Part shown: positions 1 through 8,752 of the stretch, piece by piece | How positions within the stretch are numbered: the first letter of the stretch is position 1 | Layout: each line of letters starts with the position of its first letter | Assembly: GCF_016458275.1 (NCBI RefSeq) | Contig: NZ_JAEMHM010000006.1 | Span: forward strand, 62,001-126,000 | Direction: 5' to 3' | DNA length: 64,000 nucleotides | Origin: Geomesophilobacter sediminis | GTDB taxonomy: Bacteria; Desulfobacterota; Desulfuromonadia; Geobacterales; Geobacteraceae | Made by a program: the position numbers and the translations under genes | Notes under the pieces: generated by a model | What the model saw: only the letters and a program-made list of their open reading frames with translations | Databases searched by the model: none | Told to the model about the DNA's origin: nothing

Positions 1-2145
1 CATCTGGGTCGTCGCCTGGTATACGTCGATCAGGTTGCCGCCGGCGTCGGTAAAACGCATCGGCATCCCCGAGCCGGTGAAGAAACCAACCGGATAGTCG
101 ACCCAGCGCGAGGAGAGATGATAGTAGGTGGTGTCGAGGCGGATGCCGTTGGCCAGTTCCACGAGCGGTTCGGTCGCGTAGTCGCTCCAGGCGATGCAAT
201 GGGTCCGGTTGGTTACCTGAGGGGCAAGCGAGGGGAAGTTGGTACGCCACGCGGTGAGCTGATCGGTGAAGACGGAGCGCAAGGTAGCCGGGGTCCAGTC
301 GAGGCAGTTGGTGGTGATGTGGTCGGCGAGCTCGAAACCGGCGTCCTGGTAGCTTTTCGCCGCCGCATCGCCGATCGGGGTGTTCGCGTAGAGATACGAC
401 GTGCCCCGGACGCACTCCCAGTACTCCGCCCGGCATCCCTGCGGGCTGACCAGGTTGAACAGGTCGAAACGGCCCATGGTGCCGCCGTAGCCGTGGTCGT
501 CGCCGGTAAGCACCACTGCCGCGGGAAGCGCCTTGGGCAGGTACCAGAACCGGGGGAGCGCCTTGCGGTCCTGGTTGGCGAAGATGAGCAGGTTGGCCAG
601 CAGACGCTGCAACTCGTCGGCCTGGGGAATGGTGATCCGGTTCCGGTCGACCCAGTCGTTTTGGGGGTCCGCCGCTGCGGGGCCATAGAAGAGGTCGTTG
701 GAACGGATGGGGGGGTAGCCGTCGCGCTCCTGCCCGGCCCACGCCGGATTCCCCTGGCGGGTGTAGACCACCGAGCGGGCGAGATCGAAGGTGAAGGCGG
801 CGGCCTTGCCGCCGTTGGTGCCCACCGAGCGCAGAGTCACCGCCGGTTTCCCGGACGGGGTGACGGCGTCGGCAAAAAGGGCGGCCACGCTGGCGGCGCC
901 GTCGAGGCGGTAGCCGTCCGCGGCGCCGTGGAACTGGATGGTCTGGCCGACGATGCCGGCGCCGGGAGGGGTGGTGGTGTCGATCTGCAGGTACGCGTCG
1001 GAGAGAACGGTGCCGTCGGCAACCAGCCCCAGCAGCGGGGCGAGCTTCGGGTCGGGGCGCATGGCGATGAGCTTGCCGCCGGCTCCGACCCATCGAGTGA
1101 GGATGCCGACCTGATCCGTGGTCAGCGGCATTTCACCAACCACGACGACATCATAGTTGGCGAGCCAGGCATCGGTCAGGGCCGCGACATCCAAAACGGT
1201 GAATTCGTTTAACCCCTCGTTTCGGAAGATCTCAGGATAGTAGGAGCTGAAGGGGTTGGCCGAGGAGGTGAGCAGAAGGATCGGCGTTCCTCCGGCATCG
1301 GTTATCGTGACCGACGCTGTCAGGCTCGCGGAAACCTTCCCGGAGGCGTCCTTGGCCCAGCCGTAGAGCACTTTGCCGCCCAGTGAGGAAAAGGTATAGG
1401 AGGGGGGCGGGGTGACCGACCACCCGGCAGCCGTTGGGTCGGGGGAGGCCGGGGATTCGGTGACCAGGTAGCCGACGACGCCGACGTCATCGGTGGCCGT
1501 GAAGGAGGAGATAGGGACGGTGAGCGAGGATGAGGTCGCGGGAAGGGTGAACGCGGTCACTACCGGCGCTTGCGCATCGGCAGGGGCGGGTTCGAAGACC
1601 AGATCGACCCAGTAGTTGGTCCCTTTGTAACTGCGGGTTGGGAACGTACTGTTCGACCCGTAGCTGTAAACACCGTTGCCCCCTGAGGTACTGGGGGGAG
1701 CATGCAAGGGAGCGTTGTCGGTGCTCGTGTCGAAATAGTTGTAGTCGGCGCTGTAGTGCCCGACGTTGGTGTGGTACGAGGCGACGTAGACGGTGTCCTT
1801 CAGGATCCGCACCGGGGTTGGAAAATTCACCTGCTGCCATCCGGAGGCAGTTTCTCCGTTGAACTCGGCCGAGGCGAGCAGGGTTCCGGTGCTGCTCCAG
1901 AGGTTGCCGACGTGGGTCCCGCTGTTACCGGTCCCCTTGTAGAACCGGACCCCGGTGACATATCCGGCGCTGTCGGAGGTGAAGCGGACCCCCAGTTCGA
2001 CGGGGCTGTCCGCGCCGGAATCGGCCACTACCGGCGCGCTGGAAGGAGCCCACAGCGTGGCCGCTTCCCCGGCAGGGGCCAACCCGAGAACGGTCCAGAG
2101 GACAAGGGAAAACATGGTGACTCTTCGTGATGCTTGGGTAATCAT
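1..2145 (-). CDS. Exported DUF4082 protein with a polysaccharide-deacetylase-like region (3' end outside window)
   Basis: The minus frame is open from an ATG at 2145 to the left window edge (715 codons seen, no stop), so the C-terminus is missing. AGGAGGT lies just upstream of the ATG. Residues 1 to about 33 form a signal peptide with a hydrophobic core (FSLVLWTVLGLAPAG). Residues about 35-185 resemble DUF4082, a beta-sandwich often found in secreted carbohydrate-related proteins (VRFYKG, TGWQQVNF-like and VASYHTNVGHYS stretches). An Ig-like module follows (about 190-285), then a glutamine-amidotransferase-like alpha/beta region (LLLTSSANPFSSYYPEIF onward). The last part, with WYLPKALPAAVVLTGDDHGYGG and later HITTNC, looks like an NodB-type deacetylase domain. 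A surface or extracellular role in polysaccharide handling is inference. The enzymatic claim is weak because the domain is incomplete. Confidence 0.75.
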   Translation of the reverse strand, partial: MITQASRRVTMFSLVLWTVLGLAPAGEAATLWAPSSAPVVADSGADSPVELGVRFTSDSAGYVTGVRFYKGTGNSGTHVGNLWSSTGTLLASAEFNGETASGWQQVNFPTPVRILKDTVYVASYHTNVGHYSADYNYFDTSTDNAPLHAPPSTSGGNGVYSYGSNSTFPTRSYKGTNYWVDLVFEPAPADAQAPVVTAFTLPATSSSLTVPISSFTATDDVGVVGYLVTESPASPDPTAAGWSVTPPPSYTFSSLGGKVLYGWAKDASGKVSASLTASVTITDAGGTPILLLTSSANPFSSYYPEIFRNEGLNEFTVLDVAALTDAWLANYDVVVVGEMPLTTDQVGILTRWVGAGGKLIAMRPDPKLAPLLGLVADGTVLSDAYLQIDTTTPPGAGIVGQTIQFHGAADGYRLDGAASVAALFADAVTPSGKPAVTLRSVGTNGGKAAAFTFDLARSVVYTRQGNPAWAGQERDGYPPIRSNDLFYGPAAADPQNDWVDRNRITIPQADELQRLLANLLIFANQDRKALPRFWYLPKALPAAVVLTGDDHGYGGTMGRFDLFNLVSPQGCRAEYWECVRGTSYLYANTPIGDAAAKSYQDAGFELADHITTNCLDWTPATLRSVFTDQLTAWRTNFPSLAPQVTNRTHCIAWSDYATEPLVELANGIRLDTTYYHLSSRWVDYPVGFFTGSGMPMRFTDAGGNLIDVYQATTQM

Positions 2146-2259
2146 GCGGTACCTCCTGAATTCTTTTCGATCCGCGCCAGTGCAGCTATGAGGAGCCGTG
2201 GTTCCAGGTGCGACCTGACCTTGGGCTGAACGCAGGGGTGCGTTCTCTTCAGGAAGGCT

Positions 2260-2275
2260 TTCAAAAGAGGTGCCA
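2260..2275 (-). promoter_or_regulatory. Sigma-54-like promoter for the DUF4082 gene
   Basis: Read on the minus strand the sequence is TGGCACCTCTTTTGAA. This fits the sigma-54 -24/-12 pattern TGGCAC-N5-TTGCW except that the -12 GC is GA. It lies about 115 bases upstream of the start codon and points the right way. The mismatch falls in a normally important dinucleotide, so the call is tentative. Confidence 0.4.
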
Positions 2276-2359
2276 AAAATTAAAATCTACTAATTGTAGG
2301 CCGATGGCAGGTATTGGCAGGAGCTATGGCTGAGAGAGGGGGATAGGGCTGGTGAGCTT

Positions 2360-2388
2360 TTGAACAGGGGCTGTTCGACGGTTGAACA
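2360..2388. promoter_or_regulatory. Candidate activator-binding cluster (TTGAACA half-sites)
   Basis: TTGAACA occurs at 2360-2366 and again at 2382-2388, with an inverted TGTTC at 2372-2376 between them. The result is two overlapping inverted repeats, GAACA-N5-TGTTC and GTTC-N7-GAAC. The cluster sits about 85-115 bases upstream of the sigma-54-like site, where enhancer-binding activators usually bind. The function is inferred. Confidence 0.35.
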
Positions 2389-2562
2389 CGGGCCGCCCCC
2401 GGGAAAACGGTGAGCCGGTTGATGGGTGCAGAAGGAGTGCGGTGGTGACGCGAAAACGGCCGCCGATTGGTTTCGGTGGCCGTTTGGGAAAAGGTTATTA
2501 TTCCTGGCTCTTTGCTACCAACGATGCATAGGTGGATTTATCGAGAGCTTGGTGCTGCGGGT

Positions 2563-2904
2563 TCAAAAGGAGGCCTCAACCTGCAAACGTGTGCGCACGC
2601 CGGCTGGAGAGTTGGTGCAGCGCATCGGCGAAATCCATGCCTTTTGCGTTGGCGTCGAGGGCCGCAAAGACGGCCGTCTCATCCTCAACCACACTTGTTG
2701 CAGGGACAGCAGTTTTCGAAGCGACTCATTGACCTGCTTGGGGGCGAGTCGGTAAACCCCGCGCAAAACCCACTCAGCTTCCAAAACGACGCTCTTGGCA
2801 ATGAAGATGTCGTTTGCCTGAAAAAGTTCGACCGCCCTGGACGTCTGGGCCGGGTCGTCATTCACCAGCAGGCGGACCGCCACGTTGGTGTCTATCGCGA
2901 CCAT
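2563..2904 (-). pseudogene. VapC-like PIN-domain toxin, frameshifted and truncated
   Basis: The N-terminal half is a good PIN domain: start MVAIDTN with the first metal-binding Asp, and the second acidic site in SVVLEAEWVL. After LLSLQQV the open frame loses similarity. A shift of one base restores a typical PIN continuation (VVEDETAVFAALDAN, then GMDFADALH with the third acidic cluster). That restored frame itself stops at TFAG (stop near 2571-2573), before the last conserved Asp of the usual TFD motif. Both a frameshift near 2690 and loss of the C-terminal strand are therefore visible. PIN toxins of this class are RNases; this copy should be inactive. The start overlaps the end of the upstream antitoxin gene by 13 bases, the normal vapBC arrangement. 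A sequencing error could explain the frameshift but not the missing C-terminus. Confidence 0.7.
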
Positions 2905-3155
2905 TTTTCTGCCTGCCTTCGGGCCTCCTCGAGGACACCCGCATCCATCTCGGCCAGGCTTTTCTTCTCGCCGCGATATCCGGCACAGCCAACCACTTCG
3001 GAGAGGTCAACTCCCTTCTTTGCAACCAAGGGCCTCAATATCAGGCTGTCCCCGTCTTCGACTATCGTAAATGCGACACCGGGTTCCCATCCGTGGTTTT
3101 GCCGAATCCTTCGCGGGATGACGATTTGCCCTTTGCTGGATAGCCTCGTTTCCAC
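2892..3155 (-). CDS. AbrB/SpoVT-type antitoxin (VapB-like)
   Basis: This 87-residue protein begins METRLSSKGQIVIPRRIR, the classic swapped-hairpin AbrB DNA-binding start (SSKGQIVIP). A short strand-rich segment ending LILRPL follows. The acidic/basic C-terminal tail would normally bind and neutralise the partner PIN toxin. It overlaps the start of the broken VapC-like gene on the same strand. Antitoxins of this type usually bind their own promoter, which would lie in the 3156-3342 gap. The gene looks intact, so it may be an orphan antitoxin whose toxin has decayed. Whether it still protects against a related toxin elsewhere is unknown. Confidence 0.8.
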   Translation of the reverse strand: METRLSSKGQIVIPRRIRQNHGWEPGVAFTIVEDGDSLILRPLVAKKGVDLSEVVGCAGYRGEKKSLAEMDAGVLEEARRQAEKWSR

Positions 3156-3342
3156 TGCCGTATTTCCTCCCTGGTAAGATCGGGTAAGACGAGATTGCCC
3201 TGGCCGACAAGAAACTTCAACATGCCAAGGATTACAGAAGGTCGCGTTGAGGGACGAAACGCGACGACGTCAGCGGTCATGGTAGACGTTGCGCACGATG
3301 AATCCGTTCAACACAACCTCCGTTACCGATGATCCCGTGCCG

Positions 3343-4404
3343 TCACGCCGGCGTGAGGTACTGCTCGAACATCTTCTTGTCCACCGCGCAGCGGTAGGCT
3401 TCCTCCGGCGCGACCTTCTTGGTCTTGAGATGGTCCATGACGTGCTGATCCATGAGCTGCATGCCGTCTTTGCGGGCGGTCTGCATGATCGAGGGGATCT
3501 GGAAGGTCTTCGCTTCGCGGATCAGGTTCGCGATCGCCGGGGTGCCGATCATGATCTCCAGGGCGGCGACCCGCCCCTTGCCGTCGGCGGTTTTCATCAA
3601 CTGCTGGCAGATGACCCCCTTGAGCGATTCGGAAAGCATCGCCCGCACCTGCTCCTGGGCGTCTTTCGGGAAGACGTCGACGATCCGGTCCACGGTTTTC
3701 GCGGCGGAACTGGTATGCAGGGTGCCGAAGACGAGGTGGCCGGTCTCCGCGGCGGTCATGGCGAGGCTGATGGTCTCCAGGTCGCGCATCTCGCCGACCA
3801 GGATCACGTCCGGGTCCTCGCGCAGGGCGGCCCGAAGCGCCGCGGAAAAGGAGTCGGAGTGCTCGCCGATCTGGCGCTGGTTGAAAAGGGACATCTTGTT
3901 TTCGTGGATGAACTCCAGCGGGTCCTCGAGGGTGAGGATGTGCTCCTGGCGGGTGGAGTTGATCAGGTCGATCATGGCGGCCAGCGTGGTGGACTTGCCG
4001 CTGCCGGTCGGGCCGGTAACCAGGACCAGTCCCTTTTTGAGCATAGTGAGCTTGCGCACCCCCTCCGGGAGGTTGAGATCGTCCGCGGTGAGGATCTTGC
4101 TCGGGATGATGCGGAAAACGGCGGCGATGCCGCGGTGCTGCATCAGGTAGTTGCCGCGGAACCGGGCCAGCCCGGGGACGCTGTAGGCGAAGTCCAGGTC
4201 GTGGCGCTCCTCGAATTCGGCCTTCTGTTTCTCGGAAAGGATCTCGAAGAGGATCCCCTTGAGTTCTTCGTGCTGCAGCACCTTGAAATTCTGGCGCTCC
4301 ATCTCGCCGCGCAGACGGAAGATCGGCGGCGAACCGGTTGAGAGATGGAGGTCGGACGCCCCTTTGTCGGCCATCATTTTGAACAGTGCATCTATCCTAG
4401 CCAT
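3343..4404 (-). CDS. pilT: Twitching-motility retraction ATPase PilT
   Basis: PilT is the cytoplasmic hexameric ATPase that powers type IV pilus retraction. The 353-residue length is normal for PilT. Visible motifs: an N-terminal PAS-like region (ASDLHLSTGSPP), Walker A GPTGSGKST at 131-139, the Asp box (ILTLEDPLEFIH), Walker B (DPDVILVGEMRD), the His box (GHLVFGTLHT) and the PilT-specific C-terminal AIANLIRE helix needed for retraction. The ATG at 4404 gives a complete N-terminus. It is the downstream gene of a pair: 72 bases separate it from the PilB/GspE-like gene on the same strand, so co-transcription is likely. No pilin or PilC gene is present in the window. Confidence 0.95.
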   Translation of the reverse strand: MARIDALFKMMADKGASDLHLSTGSPPIFRLRGEMERQNFKVLQHEELKGILFEILSEKQKAEFEERHDLDFAYSVPGLARFRGNYLMQHRGIAAVFRIIPSKILTADDLNLPEGVRKLTMLKKGLVLVTGPTGSGKSTTLAAMIDLINSTRQEHILTLEDPLEFIHENKMSLFNQRQIGEHSDSFSAALRAALREDPDVILVGEMRDLETISLAMTAAETGHLVFGTLHTSSAAKTVDRIVDVFPKDAQEQVRAMLSESLKGVICQQLMKTADGKGRVAALEIMIGTPAIANLIREAKTFQIPSIMQTARKDGMQLMDQHVMDHLKTKKVAPEEAYRCAVDKKMFEQYLTPA

Positions 4405-4476
4405 AGTTTCTCCTGCTTTTTGTGATCGTAACCGTATAATCCCCGCTCCCTCAGGAGAGGGGGGCTTTGCGGCAGG

Positions 4477-6120
4477 TTAGTTTCCTCCACCTACCGCCGC
4501 CAGAAACTCCGCTGCCGAGATCTCGCCCTCCACCAGGAGCGCGCGCCCCTGTTCGGCGACTCCGCGATATCCCTTCTCCTTCAACCGCGCCAGCAGGTCG
4601 GTCGCCGAATGCGCCTGGCGGAAGAGTTCACCGGTACTCCCCTGGAACAGGACCAGTTCGACCAGATACTGCCGGCCCCGGTACCCGCTTTGGCCACAGG
4701 CGGTGCAGCCGCGGCGGCGAAACAGCCGCTCCGGCGGGGAAGCGAGCCGCAGCAGGGCGATCTCGTCAGCGGCAGGGGGGTATTCCTCGCGGCAGTAGCG
4801 GCAGAGCGTGAACGGCGCGGCAACGAAAAGCGCCCCCTTGAGCACCCCCGGAACCAGGTGCTGCTCGCGGCGCAGCTCATACAGGCGCTCCAACAATGGC
4901 ATCATCCCTGCCGCCGAGATCCCGGCGACTACGGCGCTGCCCCGCAGAGCGGCACTCCCTGCCGCGACCACCGCGGCCGGATCCGCCAGATCCTCCACCG
5001 CAAGGAGATCGATCTCGTGCTCGCCGGATGCCTGGATCACCTGCCGGGTCTCGTCCACCCCCTCGCGCAGCGCGGCAACCTGGGGAAAACGCCGGGTTCC
5101 CGCTCCGATCCCTTCGCCGACTACCAGCACCGACTTTCCTTCCGTGTCGGCCTGGTCCAGGAACAGGTCGAGAAAGGCGTTTCGCGCCCCCGGATCCCGG
5201 CCGCCGACCAGCAAAAGTCCTTCCGGGACCGCCGCGAGGATGCGGAGTTCCCGCTCGATCTCGGGGGCGAGGGTAAGGTCGGCGAGGGAGTTGAACCGGG
5301 GTTGTATCGAGTACGGCTTGATGGACAGGATCTGTTCGCGGAGCAGGAGCACCTGGAAGGTGACCTCCCTCTCCTGCCGGGAAAAGACCAGGGTTCCCCT
5401 TGCCGCCACCGGCGCCGAATGCTCCAACCCGGCGCGGTTGCGCACCCGCGCCAGGAGCGCCGCGTACCCGCTCAAACCGAGGATGCCGATTTCTACCGTG
5501 CAGCCGGCTGAGCGCGCGGTGACGAGGACCCGTTCGCCGGCCGGAGCCAGGCCAAGCTGCGTCACCTCACGCTGGAGCGCCAGGTTGAGCAACTCGTCCA
5601 GGAGCCTTGCCGCGGACGGGTCGGCGTTGATCGCGCTGAGCGCGTCCGGGCCGAAGACCCGGGAGCCGAAACCGAGATCGGCCACGCCGTAGCAGAGATC
5701 GAGCATTTCCCGGATCTCGCGCCGCAGCGCTACCGCCACGTTGATGCGGCACCCGGTCTCCCGCGCTAGAGCTGCCCGGGCCTCCTGGTCCAGCGGATCT
5801 TCCAGGGCGACCGAGAGTTCGTCGCCGGAGAGAACCACCGGAATGACCCGGTAGCGGCGGGCGAGCTCGGCCGGGACCCGCGCCAGCGCCGCCGGATCCA
5901 GATCATCCTTTTTCAACCGCACCCAGGGCAGATCGAGCTGGTTGGAAAGCGCCCAGTCGATGTCCTCCTGGTCCACGATACCGAGCTGTACCAGCGCCTC
6001 GCCGATACGGCACCCCGATGCCTGCTGTTCCTTGAGGGCGGCCTGCAGTTCCTCTTCGGTAATGATCCCGGAGCTGCACAGCACCGCCCCGATCGACCCT
6101 TCTCTCACCAGTTCGCTCAT
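4477..6120 (-). CDS. PilB/GspE-family protein with degenerate ATPase motifs
   Basis: The 547-residue protein follows the plan of the PilB/GspE/MshE assembly ATPases. Residues 1-140 form an MshEN-like N-domain (GSIGAVLCSSGIITEEEL, then GEALVQLGIVDQEDIDWAL), which in some relatives binds c-di-GMP. A long RecA-like region follows, with the usual two zinc Cys pairs C440/C443 and C472/C475 (CRYC and CTAC). The Walker A position (about 306-314) reads GGRDPGARN instead of GPTGSGKTT. It lacks the essential Lys and Thr. The Walker B region (about 369-380) is IDLLAVEDLAD instead of the normal GEIRD-type sequence. By these motifs it should not hydrolyse ATP. The reading frame is intact and GC-rich like its neighbours, so it is retained rather than decayed. 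A structural or regulatory partner of PilT/PilB is the likely role, by inference. Confidence 0.75.
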   Translation of the reverse strand: MSELVREGSIGAVLCSSGIITEEELQAALKEQQASGCRIGEALVQLGIVDQEDIDWALSNQLDLPWVRLKKDDLDPAALARVPAELARRYRVIPVVLSGDELSVALEDPLDQEARAALARETGCRINVAVALRREIREMLDLCYGVADLGFGSRVFGPDALSAINADPSAARLLDELLNLALQREVTQLGLAPAGERVLVTARSAGCTVEIGILGLSGYAALLARVRNRAGLEHSAPVAARGTLVFSRQEREVTFQVLLLREQILSIKPYSIQPRFNSLADLTLAPEIERELRILAAVPEGLLLVGGRDPGARNAFLDLFLDQADTEGKSVLVVGEGIGAGTRRFPQVAALREGVDETRQVIQASGEHEIDLLAVEDLADPAAVVAAGSAALRGSAVVAGISAAGMMPLLERLYELRREQHLVPGVLKGALFVAAPFTLCRYCREEYPPAADEIALLRLASPPERLFRRRGCTACGQSGYRGRQYLVELVLFQGSTGELFRQAHSATDLLARLKEKGYRGVAEQGRALLVEGEISAAEFLAAVGGGN

Positions 6121-6340
6121 CCCCGCCTCCCGATCCCTCCGCGGTAAATATCACGCTACTTCAACAACCTTTGCATTCGAAGGGGATTGTGTGGTACCCT
6201 GCGGGACTTGTCCCGGCCCCCCGGCACCGTTGCCGATAAGGTCCGGGACCAGCTGGGCCCGCTTTGGCTCCATCTGTTTTAGCAGCTATTGCGGAGGGCG
6301 CCACCCGGACACCGGGGGCGCGATGGAAAAGGAGAACTAC

Positions 6341-7345
6341 ATGCAACGCAAGGCAATCGCCCTCCTGTCGGGGGGGCTGGATTCTACGTTGGCCGTCAAG
6401 GTCATGCTCGAACAGGGGATCGCGGTCGAGGCCCTGAACTTCACCTCCCCCTTCTGCACCTGCACCGGGAAGAACGCCGGCTGCAAGTCGGAGGCGGTCC
6501 GGGTCGCCGAGGAGTTCGGGATCCCGATCAAGGTGATGAACAAGGGGGTCGACTACCTGGAGATCGTCCGCAACCCCAAGCATGGCTACGGCAAGGGGAT
6601 GAACCCCTGCGTCGACTGCCGGATCTTCCTTTTGCAAAAGGCCAAGGAGTACCTCGAGGAGTCCGGCGCCGACTTCGTCATCACCGGCGAGGTCCTCGGA
6701 CAGCGCCCGATGAGCCAGCGCCGCGACACGCTCCGCATCATCGAGCGGGACAGCGGCCTGGAAGGGCTTTTGCTGCGGCCCCTCTCCGCCAAGCACTTCA
6801 AGCCGACCATCCCCGAGCTGGAAGGGTGGGTGGACCGGGAGAAGCTGCTCTCCATCCAGGGGCGCTCGCGCAAGGAACAGTTCGAACTGGCCGAGGAGCT
6901 CGACGTCAAGAACTACCCCTGCCCGGCCGGCGGCTGCCTGCTGACCGAGCTCTCCTTCGTCGGCAAGATCCGGGACGTTTTCGACCACTCGGACGAGCTC
7001 AACATGCGGGATTTCCGGCTCTTGAAGCTGGGCCGGCATTTCCGGATCGGCGAACGGACCAAGGTGATCGTCGGGAGAAACGAGGCGGAAAACGCCCTTT
7101 TGGAGACCGCCGTGCAGCGCGGTGAGGCGACCCTGCGCTGGAGTGACGGTCCGAGCCCGCTGGCCGCGGTGATGGGACGTACCGACGCCGACCTGCTCCG
7201 GGTGGCCGCGCAGGTCCTTCTGCGCTACACCAAGGCCCCGTTCGGGGAGACCGCGACGGTCGGGGTGACCGTGCAGGACGAGACGGCGCCGCTTAACGTG
7301 GAAAACACCCTGGACGAGGCGGCGGTGGAGCGGCTCAGGGTTTAG
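6341..7345 (+). CDS. PP-loop tRNA-thiolation-type protein (ThiI/MnmA-like)
   Basis: The 334-residue product has an N-terminal ATP pyrophosphatase loop SGGLDS (about 9-14), the signature of adenylating tRNA sulfurtransferases. Two Cys clusters follow: CTCTGKNAGC (about 45-54) and NPCVDCRIF (about 87-95). The second resembles the NPC-x2-C element of MnmA. GEVLGQRPMSQRR and NYPCPAGGCLLT lie further on. The C-terminal 110 residues (RHFRIGERTKVIVGRNEAEN onward) resemble the DUF814/NFACT-R type domain found fused to such proteins. The likely role is ATP-dependent sulfur transfer to tRNA; substrate and position are not decided by sequence. The ATG at 6341 was chosen because AAAAGGAG precedes it at ideal spacing; an upstream ATG at 6323 has no good site. 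The 3' end overlaps the convergent kinase gene by 11 bases. Confidence 0.75.
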   Translation: MQRKAIALLSGGLDSTLAVKVMLEQGIAVEALNFTSPFCTCTGKNAGCKSEAVRVAEEFGIPIKVMNKGVDYLEIVRNPKHGYGKGMNPCVDCRIFLLQKAKEYLEESGADFVITGEVLGQRPMSQRRDTLRIIERDSGLEGLLLRPLSAKHFKPTIPELEGWVDREKLLSIQGRSRKEQFELAEELDVKNYPCPAGGCLLTELSFVGKIRDVFDHSDELNMRDFRLLKLGRHFRIGERTKVIVGRNEAENALLETAVQRGEATLRWSDGPSPLAAVMGRTDADLLRVAAQVLLRYTKAPFGETATVGVTVQDETAPLNVENTLDEAAVERLRV

Positions 7346-8642
7346 GGACGGGAGTAGGGAGCAGCGGGAAGTAGACGGTGAAGGTGCTCCCCTGGCCGAG
7401 AGCGCTTTCCACCTCGATGTACCCCTTGTGCTGCTTCACGATGCCGTAGACGATGGAAAGTCCCAGTCCCGGTCCGCGTCCCACCCCGTGCGTGGTGAAA
7501 AACGGCTCGAAGATCCGCTCCCGCGTCTTTTCGTCGAGCCCCGGGCCGCAGTCCGATACCCGAAGCCGGGCGTAGCGTCCGGCGACCCCGAAACCGCAGC
7601 GCTTGAGAAAGGCCTCGTCGAGGGTGTATTCGTCGGTGGCGATGGTGAGGGTGCCTTTGCCCGACATCGCCTCGGCGCCGTTTCGGGCCAGGTTCATCAG
7701 GATCTGCTCCAACTGGCCGGAGTCGGCATAGATGGTGAGCGGCTCCCCGGCTACCGAGGTGACCAGGGTGACCTCGTCGCCGATGACCCGGTCGATGAGC
7801 TTGGAGACCCGGGCCACCAGCCGGTTCAGGTCGACCGGTGCGGGATTGATGGAATGGCTTCTGCTGTAGGTGAGAAGGCCGCGGGTGAGCGAGGCGGCCT
7901 TTTCCGCGGCGCGGACCACCTTGTCCAGAAACTCCATGGACGGGTCCCCGGCGGGGAGCTTCATCTGGATCAGGTTGGCGTAGCCGATGATCGCGGTGAG
8001 GATGTTGTTGAAGTCGTGGGCCACGCCGCCGGTCAGCGTTCCGAGCGCCTCCATCTTCTGGGCGTGGTTCAGGGCCAGGGCCAAGGCCCGGCTCTCGGTT
8101 ACGTCCTCCATGAGGGCGATGTAGTGGCTCACCTTGCCGGTGTCGTCCTTGATCGGCGAGACCGTCGCCGCCTCCCAGTAGACGTCCCCGTTTTTCTTCC
8201 GGTTTTGCAGTTCCCCGCGCCACTCTTCCCCGGCGGTCAGGGTATCCCACATCTCCTGGTACGTCTCGTCCGGCATGACCCCGCTTTTGAGCAGATGCGG
8301 GTTTCCCCCCAGCACCTCCTCCCGGCTGTACCCGGTAACCTCCTCGAACTTCCGGTTTACGTATTCGATCTGCCCGGTCGTGTCGGTGATGACCACGATG
8401 GTGGGACTCTGCTCGACCGCCCAGGAAAATTTCCTGAGCTGGTCCTCGCTGTGGTTCGCCGGGAGTTCCTCCAGTTGCGCCTTCGGGAGCAACCTCCCCA
8501 GACAGAACCCCAAAAGCAGCGCGGCCGGCACCAGCGCGGCGGCGCCTTGGGTGAAGGCGGGCGCGGCCGCGGTTGCCGCCAGCAGCGCGGCCCCGGTCGC
8601 CAGGGTCGCCTTGGTATATTGCACAGGCTTTGTCGAGATCAT
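7335..8642 (-). CDS. Membrane-anchored PAS sensor histidine kinase
   Basis: The 435-residue protein has a hydrophobic N-terminal stretch (about 10-52, probably one hairpin or one to two TM segments). A PAS domain with PAC tail follows ([16 protein letters not shown] to [12 protein letters not shown], about 72-185). Next is an H-box of the HDFNN type ([19 protein letters not shown]) and a full ATPase domain: N-box [11 protein letters not shown]1 DCGPGLDE, F-box FEPFFTTH, G2 [13 protein letters not shown]. It has no receiver domain. It lies 110 bases downstream of the HD-GYP response regulator on the same strand, so the two are a probable cognate pair. The signal sensed by the PAS domain cannot be read from sequence. 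The tail-to-tail overlap with the PP-loop gene is 11 bases. Confidence 0.85.
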   Translation of the reverse strand: MISTKPVQYTKATLATGAALLAATAAAPAFTQGAAALVPAALLLGFCLGRLLPKAQLEELPANHSEDQLRKFSWAVEQSPTIVVITDTTGQIEYVNRKFEEVTGYSREEVLGGNPHLLKSGVMPDETYQEMWDTLTAGEEWRGELQNRKKNGDVYWEAATVSPIKDDTGKVSHYIALMEDVTESRALALALNHAQKMEALGTLTGGVAHDFNNILTAIIGYANLIQMKLPAGDPSMEFLDKVVRAAEKAASLTRGLLTYSRSHSINPAPVDLNRLVARVSKLIDRVIGDEVTLVTSVAGEPLTIYADSGQLEQILMNLARNGAEAMSGKGTLTIATDEYTLDEAFLKRCGFGVAGRYARLRVSDCGPGLDEKTRERIFEPFFTTHGVGRGPGLGLSIVYGIVKQHKGYIEVESALGQGSTFTVYFPLLPTPVPKP

Positions 8643-8700
8643 CCTCTTCGCATCCCTTCGCTCATCAGGAGTTTTAGAACTGATCTTCCGGCTACACGTC

Positions 8701-8721
8701 CCTCCCCCTTTCCAGGGGAGG
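8701..8721. repeat. Short palindrome of the CCTCCCC/GGGGAGG family
   Basis: CCTCCCC, a 7-base loop, and GGGGAGG form a perfect 7-bp inverted repeat in the gap between the HD-GYP regulator and its kinase. Related sequences occur at 16804-16824, 19856-19876 and 54460-54480, so this is a dispersed element rather than a gene-specific operator. Confidence 0.5.
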
Positions 8722-8752
8722 CTTTGGAGGTCATGCGGAAGCTACCAATCCC

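Larger units (their letters stand above)
2146..2562. other. Intergenic region with regulatory signals only
   Basis: No convincing coding frame is seen between the start of the exported DUF4082 protein and the end of the broken PIN toxin. The half nearest the DUF4082 gene holds a sigma-54-like promoter (2260-2275) and an alternating TTGAACA/TGTTC motif cluster (2360-2388). The remainder, 2390-2562, shows nothing I can name. Confidence 0.5.

Noticed and set aside
118-1212. Plus-strand open frame at the left edge
   Set aside because: It lies opposite the exported DUF4082 protein, whose frame shows recognisable domains and a signal peptide.
3062-3280. 72-codon minus-strand frame upstream of the antitoxin
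   Set aside because: It overlaps the antitoxin gene in another frame, has no clear ribosome-binding site, and has no recognisable family.
6232-6239. Perfect GCCGATAA (sigma-28 -10) upstream of the PP-loop gene
   Set aside because: The base positions 15 upstream read CCGG rather than TAAA, and the gene has no link to motility.
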